DNA from: an uncultured Roseburia sp.
GTDB lineage: Bacteria; Bacillota; Clostridia; Lachnospirales; Lachnospiraceae
Assembly (NCBI GenBank): GCA_947649645.1
Contig: CANSSP010000002.1
Location: 62,001-126,000, forward strand
Length of the DNA stretch: 64,000 nucleotides
Direction of reading: 5' to 3'
Shown here: piece by piece, positions 36,197-44,702 of the stretch
Numbering within the stretch: the stretch's first letter is position 1
How the letters are laid out: each line of letters opens with the position of its first letter
Notes under the pieces: generated by a model
Told to the model about the DNA's origin: nothing
The model's input: the letters and a program-made list of their open reading frames with translations, nothing else
Database searches by the model: none
Program-made: the position numbers and the translations under genes

Positions 36197-36534
36197 TCCC
36201 TGTCCCCTCCGCCGATCAGCACAATCCCAGCCATGATGATGGCAACCCCGATCACCTTTTTTCCTGTGACCGCCTCTCCCAGAACAAGAGCGCCGATCAC
36301 AATGCTGAGCACATAATTGATACTCTGCATCGGCTGTAAAACCGAAAGCTTTCCATATTTATAGGACGTCAGCATAAGAAGCGCCCCCAGCCCGTACAGA
36401 GCGAATCCGGCCACCGCCAGGAGCAGCCCGTCCTGAGCCGACAGCTTCCACAACAACTGTCCGAGACAGGCACAGGCCGCAGAACAGAGCATAAAGAAAA
36501 TGCCCTTCTTATTTTTTTTAAGCGACTCAGTCAT
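36193..36534 (-). CDS. Small four-helix EamA/SMR-like transporter subunit A
   Basis: A 113-residue protein with four membrane segments. It has LLWKLSAQDG in the first helix and LQPMQSINYVLSIVIGALVLGEAV, the typical EamA/SMR end region with Pro and Glu. The start at 36534 overlaps the GT2 gene end by 8 bases and follows GGAGGG. Its sister gene follows with an ATGATG overlap. The pair likely moves a lipid-linked sugar made by the adjacent GT2 enzyme. Confidence 0.75.
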   Translation of the reverse strand: MTESLKKNKKGIFFMLCSAACACLGQLLWKLSAQDGLLLAVAGFALYGLGALLMLTSYKYGKLSVLQPMQSINYVLSIVIGALVLGEAVTGKKVIGVAIIMAGIVLIGGGDRE

Positions 36535-37498
36535 CTGCCTGCCCTCCACCCACATTGTCCGCCGGTTTAAAATTAAGCCTCTCTTCCTCCACTACAAGAG
36601 GTCTGCGCATGGTACGGGTGTTAATATTGAGAATATATTCCCCCTGCAGACCAATAAAAAACAACTGTATCCCGCCAAGCGCAAACACGCCTGCGCTGAT
36701 GGCCGCAATTCCGATCGGATAAGAAATAACACCAAAAACTTTCAGACAGACCGTGACAATCGCGATCACAATACAGATAAGTGACACCAGAAAACCCATG
36801 ATCGTGGCCATACGCAGGACCACTTTGGAATACGACGTAACCCCCAGCATCGCCAGATCATAGATCCGGTACAGGTTAAAATGTGTCTTTCCCTTTTTCC
36901 GGGTATCCTGCTCATATTCGATCTGTTTCATCCGAAACCCAAGCTCCGCCACAATCCCTCTGAAGTAAGGCATGGGGTCGTCAAGCTCCCTTAAAACGTC
37001 CACAAATGACCGGTCATACAGCCCGAATCCCATAAACTGCTGGATATGGTTGATCTCTGCAATCGAATTTAACGCCTTATAGTAACAATTCCGCAAAAAA
37101 TATTTTAACCGGTTCTCTTTGCTCTTACTCTTAACCCCCACGACAACTTTGTATCCGTTCTCCCACTCCCTGACAAAATCCACCATCTTCTCCGGCGGTT
37201 CCTGCATATCCGCGGCAAGCAGCACCGTACAGTCCCCTGTCGTACTGATGATTCCGTAAAAGGAGGAACGGGACCAGCCAAAATTATTCCCGTTTAAAAT
37301 CACCTTTACCCGCTTATCTTTCTGCGCCAGCACTTTTAAGAGATCACGCGTACCGTCCTCGGAATAATTATCGATAAACAGCATCTCATAGTCATACTCC
37401 GGCAGGTCGCGCTTCATTATATCCTTAAGTCTGTTATAGTCATCAAAGATATTCTCCCTCTCATTGTACGTCGGTATCACCATACTGATTGTCTTCAT
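36527..37498 (-). CDS. Glycosyltransferase family 2, ArnC/DPM1-like with two C-terminal membrane helices
   Basis: A 323-residue polyprenyl-phosphate sugar transferase. The GT-A domain opens ISMVIPTYNERENI, has FIDNYSEDGTRDLL and the metal site LLAADMQEPPE (D-x-Q form typical of DPM1/ArnC/GtrB). Residues 235-300 form two membrane segments. It would load a sugar onto undecaprenyl phosphate. It is coupled by overlap to the two small flippase-like genes, giving a GtrB-GtrA-like or ArnC-ArnEF-like module. Confidence 0.9.
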   Translation of the reverse strand: MKTISMVIPTYNERENIFDDYNRLKDIMKRDLPEYDYEMLFIDNYSEDGTRDLLKVLAQKDKRVKVILNGNNFGWSRSSFYGIISTTGDCTVLLAADMQEPPEKMVDFVREWENGYKVVVGVKSKSKENRLKYFLRNCYYKALNSIAEINHIQQFMGFGLYDRSFVDVLRELDDPMPYFRGIVAELGFRMKQIEYEQDTRKKGKTHFNLYRIYDLAMLGVTSYSKVVLRMATIMGFLVSLICIVIAIVTVCLKVFGVISYPIGIAAISAGVFALGGIQLFFIGLQGEYILNINTRTMRRPLVVEEERLNFKPADNVGGGQADD

Positions 37499-37521
37499 CC
37501 TCTGTGCTCCCCTTCTGATCG

Positions 37522-38097
37522 TCAGAACCCGCCGTACGTCTCCATAAACTCCCGAAAGGTCTGAAGATTTTTATCCTTCTCCGCCAGAATTATATTTTTG
37601 ATGCCCCCCACAGCCGCAAGCGGCCAGTCCACCGCAATATCTACATCATTCCACATAATCCCGTCGTCATATTCTCCGTAAAACTTTTCACTGCATTTAT
37701 AACTGACAATGGACTCCTGCAGAACAAGATATCCGTGCGCGCACCCTGCCGGCACGAGAATCTCCTGTTTCCCTTCCCCGTCAAGATCAAACCCAAGCCA
37801 TTTGCGAAAGGTAGGGCTGTCTTTGCGCAGATCAACAACCACGTCATAGACATGTCCGTAAATACAGCGCACCAGTTTCGGCTGCTGCATTTCCCGCTGG
37901 AAATGCAGCGCACGGATCACACCTTTATGAGAAGTCGTATAAAACACCTCCGCCAGATCATGCGCAATGCCGTTTGCCTCAAATATTTCTCTGGAATAGT
38001 CCTTGGTAAAACACCCCCTGACATCCTCCGCATTAAACGGTGTCACCTTGATCAGTCCTTTAATTTCCGTTTCTTCAAATGAAAATTTACGAATCAT
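37522..38097 (-). CDS. RmlC-like nucleotide-sugar 3,5-epimerase
   Basis: A 191-residue cupin epimerase of the dTDP-4-dehydrorhamnose 3,5-epimerase family: DVRGCFTKDYSREIFEANG, GVIRALHFQ (catalytic His), VYDVVVDLRKDSPTF and VPAGCAHGYLVL are all in place. No rmlA, rmlB or rmlD is in the window. In the operon it stands with CDP-hexose genes, so the natural substrate may be a CDP-4-keto-6-deoxyhexose. With the first two steps of that pathway broken upstream, its current use is unclear. Confidence 0.88.
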   Translation of the reverse strand: MIRKFSFEETEIKGLIKVTPFNAEDVRGCFTKDYSREIFEANGIAHDLAEVFYTTSHKGVIRALHFQREMQQPKLVRCIYGHVYDVVVDLRKDSPTFRKWLGFDLDGEGKQEILVPAGCAHGYLVLQESIVSYKCSEKFYGEYDDGIMWNDVDIAVDWPLAAVGGIKNIILAEKDKNLQTFREFMETYGGF

Positions 38098-38211
38098 ATT
38101 TTTCCTCCATGTCGGAGCAGTTTTTTTGCGAAGACACCAGCCAGGATGTCAGATTCCGGGGCTGATTCAGATTTGTGGCTCCGGCACAAACCTGCGTGTG
38201 AAAACAAAGCG

Positions 38212-39147
38212 TCAGGCCTGTTTTTCACACGAGTCTCCTATCGCACACCACCAGTCACGCGTCCGTTTACACCCTTCTCCAAAACTGATTTCCGCTTTAA
38301 ATCCGGTATCTTTTTCTGTGATGGAACAGTCAAAATCTGCCAATGGCTGGTTGACGCCCGTAAAAGGAATGTCCCCAAAAATAAAATCCAGTTCCGGGGC
38401 GATCGCCGCCTTCATCTCAAGCAGAAATTCCTTCAATGGTTTCGCGTTTCCCGATCCGATCAGATATTCATGAAACGGTTTTCCCTTTTCTCCGATCAGC
38501 CGGAACGCTCTGGCCACATCGTCGATATAGACAAAATCATAGTTCTGCGTACCTGCCGTAAACTGTGGTGCTTCTCCACGGATGCACTTCTGAATCGTCG
38601 TATTTACCATCCGCGGACTCCGCTCCCCCACTCCGTATGCGTTTGTGATCATCGCCCAGACCAGATCAATCCCGATTTCCGCCGCAACGGATTTGCACAT
38701 CGTGTGCGCCGCCAGCTTGCCGCTCCCGTAAATATATCCCGGACCGGGCCTGTTTCCGCCGCTGAAAACGGCACGCATCGTCTCGATCTCCATAATGCTT
38801 CCCGCATTGACAAAGCGACTGCATCCCAGCGTCTTCGCCAGCCTTAAGCAGTCCACTGTCCACTGTGCGTTTTTCAGCTGAAGCGCCGTATCCGCCCGTG
38901 CCGCTCCGGCCGACCCTGCCCATGCAAAGTGAAAAAACGTATCACAGCCGCATTCTTTCAGCCGGCCCCCCAGTTCCGCCGCCTTGTCAAGCGAAAACGG
39001 GTAAAAATGTACGAGCCCGCTGTCTGGTATATTCTGCCGGTGCCCCTCCAGATCCAGCGCAATCACTTCAATGCCATGATCGGTCAGTTCTCTTGTCAGC
39101 GCGCTCCCGACAAATCCGTCCGCTCCTGTTATTACCACTTTTTTCAT
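38212..39147 (-). CDS. NAD-dependent epimerase/dehydratase (extended SDR)
   Basis: A 311-residue extended SDR. The nucleotide motif VVITGADGFVGSAL opens the protein, FVNAGSIMEIE holds the Ser region, and YGSGKLAAHTM is a Tyr-x3-Lys pair. The start at 39147 follows GGAGG. It probably reduces or epimerises a 4-keto-6-deoxyhexose as the last step after the CDP-glucose dehydratase. It now lies directly downstream of the truncated dehydratase remnant. The specific product cannot be read from sequence. Confidence 0.8.
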   Translation of the reverse strand: MKKVVITGADGFVGSALTRELTDHGIEVIALDLEGHRQNIPDSGLVHFYPFSLDKAAELGGRLKECGCDTFFHFAWAGSAGAARADTALQLKNAQWTVDCLRLAKTLGCSRFVNAGSIMEIETMRAVFSGGNRPGPGYIYGSGKLAAHTMCKSVAAEIGIDLVWAMITNAYGVGERSPRMVNTTIQKCIRGEAPQFTAGTQNYDFVYIDDVARAFRLIGEKGKPFHEYLIGSGNAKPLKEFLLEMKAAIAPELDFIFGDIPFTGVNQPLADFDCSITEKDTGFKAEISFGEGCKRTRDWWCAIGDSCEKQA

Positions 39148-39195
39148 TATACACCCTCCTGTACCAGTCATTACAGAGATACTACGTCTGCAATA

Positions 39196-39318
39196 TCAGC
39201 CTGTATATTGTAAAACCATGCACATCCATGCGCCCTTAAATCCGGTATGCCCGGTCACCAGCACCCGCTTATCCTTATAAAAACTCAGATCTGTTTTATC
39301 CACGAAAAAGGCCTCCAT
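39196..39318 (-). pseudogene. rfbG: Remnant of CDP-glucose 4,6-dehydratase (rfbG), first 40 codons only
   Basis: Reading from ATG at 39318, 40 codons end in TGA. The peptide has the dehydratase start DKRVLVTGHTGFKGAWM, the NAD-binding TGHTGFKG motif typical of RfbG, then stops. The rest of the roughly 350-residue enzyme is missing. The next gene begins 49 bases further on. The position directly after rfbF is the normal place for rfbG, so an internal deletion is the simple explanation. Confidence 0.82.
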
Positions 39319-39323
39319 ACAAT

Positions 39324-40125
39324 TTACCATACCTTCCAGGGAGCTCGTCCCTCTTCCAGAAGTGCTTCCAGCAGCGCTTTATCCCTCATGGTATCCATAC
39401 ACTGCCAGAAACCGTCATGTTTATACGCCTGCAGCTCCCCTCTGGCTGCCAGGCGCTCCAGCGGCTCCTTCTCAAAAACCGTGCCATCCCCCTCGATGTA
39501 ATCCATCACCTGTGGTTCAACCACCATATAGCCGCCATTGATCCATCCGCCGTCCTCTTTCCTCTTCTCCGAAAATCTTGCAATCGTACTGTCCTCTCCG
39601 ATATCCATCGTTCCGAACCGCCCGCCCGGCTGAATCGCGGTAATCGTCGCAAGCTTTCCGCTCTGCCTGTGAAACGCATAAAGCTCCGCAATATTGACGT
39701 CGCAGACGCCGTCCCCGTATGTCAGCATGAATGTCTCCCCGCCGATATACTCCTGCACTCTCTTTATCCTTCCTCCCGTCATCGTATTTAAGCCAGTGTC
39801 AACGATGGACACTTTCCAGGGTTCCGCAACGTTATTGTGAATCATCATTGCATTGTCAGCCGTAAAATCAAATGTGATGTCCGAGCGGTACAGATAATAA
39901 TTCGCAAAATATTCCTTGATAATCTGCTGTTTATAGCCCGCACAGATTACAAACTCATTGAAACCGTAAGCGGAGTATTCTTTCATAATGTGCCATAATA
40001 TCGGCTGATTTCCGATCTCGATCATCGGCTTTGGTTTCAGATGTGACTCCTCCGAGATTCTTGTCCCAAAACCGCCCGCCAGTATAACTACCTTTTAAAA
40101 ACGCTCCCCATTTCCGCGCCACCAT
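39324..40125 (-). pseudogene. rfbF: Glucose-1-phosphate cytidylyltransferase (rfbF) with disrupted 5' end
   Basis: The body reads as RfbF. KVVILAGGFGTRISEE is followed by SHLKPKPMIEIGNQPILWHI, then FMLTYGDGVCDVNI and GGWINGGYMVVEPQV, ending at 39324. The frame has no start: the codon before the first Lys (40095-40097) is TAA. A well-placed ATG at 40125 (AAAAGG 7 bases upstream) is one base out of frame, separated by a T5A4 run at 40093-40101. One base fewer there would restore an open frame. The internal ATG at 40025 would drop the nucleotide-binding loop. Confidence 0.78.
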
Positions 40126-40151
40126 AACGCACACCTTTTCTTATCATCTCC

Positions 40152-40180
40152 ATTTTAGCAACAGTATACACGTATTGCAA
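40152..40180 (-). promoter_or_regulatory. Promoter of the rfbF-led glycan unit
   Basis: TTGCAA (40175-40180), 17 bases, TAAAAT (40152-40157) on the minus strand. It is divergent from the plus-strand promoter at 40199. Confidence 0.68.
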
Positions 40181-40204
40181 GTTCTTTTAAAAATCCCGTT
40201 GCAA

Positions 40205-40233
40205 ACCCCCCTGACATATGCTACGATAGGGCT
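40205..40233 (+). promoter_or_regulatory. Promoter of the plus-strand glycosyltransferase genes
   Basis: TTGCAA followed after 17 bases by TACGAT, within about 40199-40233. The start codon of the first gene is at 40273. Confidence 0.6.
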
Positions 40234-40272
40234 GATATTATTGTTAAAAATAAAAGGATCTTACACAAAAAT

Positions 40273-41211
40273 ATGATACAGTATCTCTACTATTATTTAA
40301 AATATGTAATCCGCAATCAGATACGCGAAAAGAAAAACGATCCGGACTGCCTGTATCTGCACTATGCGGGTATGCCCTACTGGGATATGCGCCTGCTCAA
40401 CGAAAAGGTCGCCGGTCTGATTTCCTCGGGCACCCCTTTTATGATGGGCCGCTTTGGCGCAGTCGAGCTTTTCGCAATGCGCGCCGACGAATTTCATCTG
40501 AAAAGCAAAGCAGAAAAATCCTGCCGACAGCTCTATACAAACGCCGGTTTTTTTCCGTGTGACATTTCCCTGCTTCCCCGATTTAACAATATTATGAAAG
40601 ACGCCTGCCAGCAGGTCGATATTCTCGGCATCTGGCAGAATACCTGTGAAGATTACTATATCAGAAAACATTGTACTTCCCTTATGGCTACCACAAAACT
40701 GATCTCCATCGAACCGTGGCGCAACAGCTTTCCGTGGTCTTCTGCCCTGAAGGGCAGAAAAGTCCTGGTGGTGCATCCTTTTGAGGACTCCGTCCGGAAA
40801 CAGTATGCGCACTATGACAGGATCTTTTCAAATCCTCTCATCCTTCCGGAATTTGAGTTAAAAACTTTAAAAGCCGTTCAGACGGCAGGCGATGCCTCGG
40901 ACGCACGATTTAAAAGCTGGTTTGAAGCCCTCGACTGGATGTGCGGCGAATGCGCAAAGATTGACTTTGATATCGCTCTCGTCGGCTGCGGCGCCTATGG
41001 CTTCCCCCTCGCCGCCCACATCAAAAAAATGGGCAGACAGGCTATCCATCTCGGCGGTTCCCTGCAGATTCTGTTTGGGATCAGAGGCCGGCGATGGGAC
41101 GAGCTGGAGCCCGACGTTGCCGCTATGTACAATGATTACTGGCACTATCCTCTGGACAGTGAGATTCCGCCCGGCAGCGGCAGCATAGAAGGCAGTACGT
41201 ATTGGAAATAA
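40273..41211 (+). CDS. Glycan-locus protein, possibly GT-D-fold glycosyltransferase-like
   Basis: A 312-residue soluble protein. FMMGRFGAVELFAMR (about 57-71) resembles the R-x-G-x-x-E motif that opens GT-D (DUF1792) transferases. Later IALVGCGAYGFPLAAHIKKM and AIHLGGSLQILFGIRGRRW look like a nucleotide-binding half. It also contains KVLVVHPFEDSVRKQY. It is the first of three plus-strand genes that look like transferases. The GT-D call is tentative because no structure or alignment can be checked here. Confidence 0.55.
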   Translation: MIQYLYYYLKYVIRNQIREKKNDPDCLYLHYAGMPYWDMRLLNEKVAGLISSGTPFMMGRFGAVELFAMRADEFHLKSKAEKSCRQLYTNAGFFPCDISLLPRFNNIMKDACQQVDILGIWQNTCEDYYIRKHCTSLMATTKLISIEPWRNSFPWSSALKGRKVLVVHPFEDSVRKQYAHYDRIFSNPLILPEFELKTLKAVQTAGDASDARFKSWFEALDWMCGECAKIDFDIALVGCGAYGFPLAAHIKKMGRQAIHLGGSLQILFGIRGRRWDELEPDVAAMYNDYWHYPLDSEIPPGSGSIEGSTYWK

Positions 41212-41247
41212 TGCGATATCAGAAAAAAGGAGGCGCAGAAAATTCAG

Positions 41248-42225
41248 ATGGCACACATGATTCCCGTCATTATTCACCACGAAACCGGGGCGAAGGCACA
41301 ATCCGGAGGCAAAAAAAATCAGGAATATCTTCGTTTCTGCATCCAGCAGACCGCAAAATATAATCAGAGAGTCGTTCTCATCGGCGACCACTCCAACCGG
41401 AGCTGGTGCAAAGAATGGCACGATGTCAGCGAATTTGCGTCAGCACGCTGGGATACGTTTGCCGCGGTCTTCCGGAATCTGTCTGCTTACCCGGATTCCT
41501 GGGCCATCAGCTTTTTCAGACGTTTCTTTCTCATCCACGAATATCTGGTAAAAAATAACGACAGTGACTGTGTCATTTTAGACAGTGATATCCTGCTTTA
41601 TCTGAATCTGAGCGCCTACGAACCGTTCCGCTCGTGTGATACTGCCCTTGAGATCCCTCAGAAACAGGACATGCAGGGTATTCCCGCGGGAAACGGACTT
41701 CGCTGGACAGCCTGTGCCGGAATCTCTTATTTTCGCAGAGAATCCCTCGCCGACTTTCTCGATTACTGCATCGACATGTATTCCAACCATCTCGACGTGT
41801 TAAATAAAAAATGGGATGCACACAAAAAATACAATCTCTACGGCGGCGTCGGAGAAATGTCACTGCTCTATCTCTGGTCCCTGACACTCCCCAGAGACCG
41901 CGTTTTAAATCTGGCGAAAATTTATAAGGACACCGTGTTTGACGCAAATATATGTATCCCGTCCAATTACCTGGAAAACGAATATGAATATGATTCCATG
42001 CTCGGCATAAAAAAGCTGCGCTGGTCCGGAGGCGTCCCTTACTGCAGACATCTGGAAACCAGAAAAGAAATCCGATTTTATGCACTGCATTTCGGCGATA
42101 TCTCAAAACAATACATGTATGATCTGTTTATGCATCAGAAAGTCACAGTTCCCACCCGCATCAAGGCATTCCTGTGGCGCTTCAGAGGAATGCTCTCCCG
42201 CATCAGACACCGTATTTTCGGGTAA
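41248..42225 (+). CDS. GT-A-type glycosyltransferase, family not assigned
   Basis: A 325-residue protein. VILDSDILLYLN gives a D-x-D metal site near residue 110, and WTACAGISYFRRESLADFL is a typical acceptor-side segment of GT-A transferases. A basic C-terminal tail (RIKAFLWRFRGMLSRIRHRIFG in parts) suggests peripheral membrane binding. The ribosome site is AAGGAGG. It follows the first gene by 36 bases. Donor and acceptor are unknown. Confidence 0.72.
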   Translation: MAHMIPVIIHHETGAKAQSGGKKNQEYLRFCIQQTAKYNQRVVLIGDHSNRSWCKEWHDVSEFASARWDTFAAVFRNLSAYPDSWAISFFRRFFLIHEYLVKNNDSDCVILDSDILLYLNLSAYEPFRSCDTALEIPQKQDMQGIPAGNGLRWTACAGISYFRRESLADFLDYCIDMYSNHLDVLNKKWDAHKKYNLYGGVGEMSLLYLWSLTLPRDRVLNLAKIYKDTVFDANICIPSNYLENEYEYDSMLGIKKLRWSGGVPYCRHLETRKEIRFYALHFGDISKQYMYDLFMHQKVTVPTRIKAFLWRFRGMLSRIRHRIFG

Positions 42226-42263
42226 ACAGCCGTTCCGCAGCAACACAAACTATGAAAACTCTG

Positions 42264-42325
42264 AAATTTGTGCCGGAGCGTCACAAATTTGTCTGATGGC
42301 ACCGCCCGTCGCACAAACGCTCCGG
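42264..42325 (+). promoter_or_regulatory. Competing RNA stems upstream of the GT2 gene
   Basis: AAATTTGTG (42264-42272) and CACAAATTT (42282-42290) form a perfect 9-bp stem. Its whole 9-base loop CCGGAGCGT (42273-42281) is perfectly complementary to ACGCTCCGG (42317-42325), which ends 4 bases before the ribosome site GGAG (42329-42332). The two stems cannot both form fully. A role in translation control is inferred. Confidence 0.5.
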
Positions 42326-42338
42326 AATGGAGATGACT

Positions 42339-43409
42339 ATGCCAACAATCAGTTTATGCATGATCGTAAAAAATGAAGAGAATATCCTGGCTCAGTGTCT
42401 GGACAGTATCGCTGATCTCATGGATGAGATCATTATTGTCGACACCGGTTCCACTGACCGCACAAAAGAGATCGCAGCCCGCTACACTACAAAAATATAT
42501 GAATACAAATGGGCCAGCGATTTTTCCGCTGCCCGGAATTACTCCTTTTCCAAGGCGACGATGGAATATATTTATACTGCAGACGCCGATGAAATCCTGG
42601 ACGCGGAAAATCACGAACGCTTTGCGCGCATGAAATCCGTCCTCCTTCCCGAAATCGAAATTGTTCAGATGAAATATGTGACGGAAACAGGCTTTAACAC
42701 CGTGCTCAACGCCAAAAAAGAATACCGTCCAAAGCTTTTTAAACGGCTTCGCACCTTTACCTGGGTGGATCCCATCCATGAAACGATCCGCCTTACTCCC
42801 GTAATCTTTGACAGCAGTATCGAAATCTTCCATCGCCCACAGACGCTTCACAGCAAACGCGATTTTTCTATTTTCATCAAAATATTTGAACACGACGGTA
42901 CATTTTCTCCGAAAATCCGTTCCATGTATGCCAGAGAATTGCTAAAAACCGGAGACAAACGGGATTTTGCAGACGCAAAACCTGTTTTTCGTTCGATTAT
43001 CGACAATGATTACAGCAGCGATGCCCGAAAAGAAGCCGCATGTATTCTGGCACGCATCTATCGCCTTGAGGACAACAAAGATGAATTTTTTAAACTGACA
43101 ATGAAAGATATGCTGACGACCCCCTGTTCAGAAATCTGTTATGAGCTGGGAACCTATTTTGTCGCGCACCGTGATTACGGCGAAGCAGTGCTCTGGTTTT
43201 ATAACGCGGCCTACGAAACGGAAAGCATCCTGGATATTCATACCAATGGCGACCTCCCTCTGCTCGGACTTGCGGAGTGTTACGAGTATCTGATCCAGGA
43301 AGAAAAAAACCGCTTTTCTCCAGACAACGCTCTTCTCATGCAATATGAAATGGATCTCGAGAAATACCGGATGGCTTCCCGCGAATGGAAAATGCCAGAA
43401 GAGTTATAA
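42339..43409 (+). CDS. Glycosyltransferase family 2 with C-terminal helical repeat domain
   Basis: A 356-residue protein. PTISLCMIVKNEENILAQCL opens a GT2 domain, with IIIVDTGSTDRT and the metal site YTADADEILDAEN. The C-terminal 150 residues are helical with TPR-like spacing, as in SunS-type and related GT2 proteins that act on peptides or lipids. The start at 42339 is set by GGAG 6 bases upstream; the ATG at 42327 lies inside that site. It is preceded by competing stems at 42264-42325. Confidence 0.88.
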   Translation: MPTISLCMIVKNEENILAQCLDSIADLMDEIIIVDTGSTDRTKEIAARYTTKIYEYKWASDFSAARNYSFSKATMEYIYTADADEILDAENHERFARMKSVLLPEIEIVQMKYVTETGFNTVLNAKKEYRPKLFKRLRTFTWVDPIHETIRLTPVIFDSSIEIFHRPQTLHSKRDFSIFIKIFEHDGTFSPKIRSMYARELLKTGDKRDFADAKPVFRSIIDNDYSSDARKEAACILARIYRLEDNKDEFFKLTMKDMLTTPCSEICYELGTYFVAHRDYGEAVLWFYNAAYETESILDIHTNGDLPLLGLAECYEYLIQEEKNRFSPDNALLMQYEMDLEKYRMASREWKMPEEL

Positions 43410-43428
43410 AAAAGGCCGATCACCAGAA

Positions 43429-43455
43429 GGGACTGCGGAATTACTCCGCAGTCCC
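43429..43455. terminator. Hairpin between convergent genes
   Basis: Perfect 11-base arms GGGACTGCGGA (43429-43439) and TCCGCAGTCCC (43445-43455) with a 5-base loop. The right arm is the end of the fusion gene's coding region and its stop codon lies in the loop. T tracts are weak. Confidence 0.55.
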
Positions 43456-44700
43456 GTTTACTGCCATTACCGAACAGGGTTCTCCAAGACTGAGCGGCTC
43501 TCCGTCCACCGTCGTCACTCTGCCTCCTGCCTCTTCCACAAGCAGTGCCCCCGCCGCAAAATCCCAGGGGGAAAGCATCAGCTCAAAAAAGACTTCCGCA
43601 CGCCCGCAGGCAATATTGCACAGATCAATGGCAGCCGAACCGCTGCGCCTTACATCCAGCGCCTTACCAAAATATTCATATGCCATCTGAAATGATCTGC
43701 GCGAGAGCGCCTCGTAATATGGCGCCGTCCCAAAAAGAACAATTCCCCGTTCCAGCGGTTCTCCCGACACGTGAATGGGTTCGCCGTTCCGGTAAGCCCC
43801 CATCCCCTTTTCTGCGGTAAACAATTCATCCAGATAGGGATTATAGACAATCCCCGCCTCCGTATTTCCGTCACACGTCATTGCGACAGAAATACAGCTG
43901 CACTTGTAATCACGGATAAAATTCGTCGTCCCGTCAATCGGGTCCACAATAAATGCCGTACCCTCCATGACAGACGCATGACAGTCTTCTTCCTCCCCGA
44001 CAAAGACCGCCTCCGGCGCGATAGCGCACAGACGCGCACGCAGTTCCTCCTGCACGCGCCTGTCATAATCAGTGACAAAATTGGCACGTCCCTCCTTCGC
44101 GTCCACCTGCACACGGTCGCGGTCCGCATCCATGACGATCTGCCCACACTCATAGACTGCAAGCGCGATTTCCCAGACATACGAGTCAGCAAGCCGTTTT
44201 AGAATCTCTGTCTCCCGCGCAAGCCATGAAGTCTCTTTTACCCCACTCTCCGACATCCGTTTCTGATTGGCTGTGAGCGCCTCTTTTACCCCGACGAGAC
44301 CGCCTGTAAATTCCGGTTCCTCTTCACACCCGCCCGGGCACGCCGCACTCTTTTCCGCCGGAAAACTGCCTGCGCCGCCTTTTAATACGCAGAGATAATA
44401 AAACGATTTTATGCAGTCAGCAGTCCCCGATTCCCCATCTGCATTCTGCTCATACGTCGTGCCGATACATGGCCCGATCAGAACCTCCGCGCACCCGGTT
44501 TCCTCTCTGATCTCCCGCAATAGTGCCTCTTTCCGCTTTTCTCCCGATTTTACACAGCCGCCCGGAAACCTGTAACCGCCAGAATTTGTTCCTGCCATCA
44601 GAAGCTTTCCTGCATGACAGATGATTCCACGCACTGCAGTCCGCTCCCTTTTCACATCCTCCGCCGTAAGACACTCTCCAGTCCTTCTGATTTCAAACAT
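43441..44700 (-). CDS. NUDIX hydrolase fused to an inositol-monophosphatase-family domain
   Basis: A 419-residue two-domain protein. Residues about 1-135 form a NUDIX domain with the box GGCVKSGEKRKEALLREIRE followed by ETG. Residues about 170-419 form an inositol monophosphatase domain: VFVGEEEDCH (metal Glu), FIVDPIDGTTNFIRD (DPxDGTTNF), and SPWDFAAGALLVEEAGG (W-D metal site). Both domains keep their catalytic residues. The start is ATG at 44700, or GTG at 44706, close behind the GH31 stop. I do not recall this as a standard architecture. A linked sugar-nucleotide and sugar-phosphate hydrolysis is possible. Confidence 0.88.
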   Translation of the reverse strand: MFEIRRTGECLTAEDVKRERTAVRGIICHAGKLLMAGTNSGGYRFPGGCVKSGEKRKEALLREIREETGCAEVLIGPCIGTTYEQNADGESGTADCIKSFYYLCVLKGGAGSFPAEKSAACPGGCEEEPEFTGGLVGVKEALTANQKRMSESGVKETSWLARETEILKRLADSYVWEIALAVYECGQIVMDADRDRVQVDAKEGRANFVTDYDRRVQEELRARLCAIAPEAVFVGEEEDCHASVMEGTAFIVDPIDGTTNFIRDYKCSCISVAMTCDGNTEAGIVYNPYLDELFTAEKGMGAYRNGEPIHVSGEPLERGIVLFGTAPYYEALSRRSFQMAYEYFGKALDVRRSGSAAIDLCNIACGRAEVFFELMLSPWDFAAGALLVEEAGGRVTTVDGEPLSLGEPCSVMAVNGTAE

Positions 44701-44702
44701 GA

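Noticed and set aside
40298-40812. 171-codon minus-strand frame opposite the 40273 gene
   Set aside because: The plus-strand frame is longer, has a promoter and plausible motifs; the minus frame does not.
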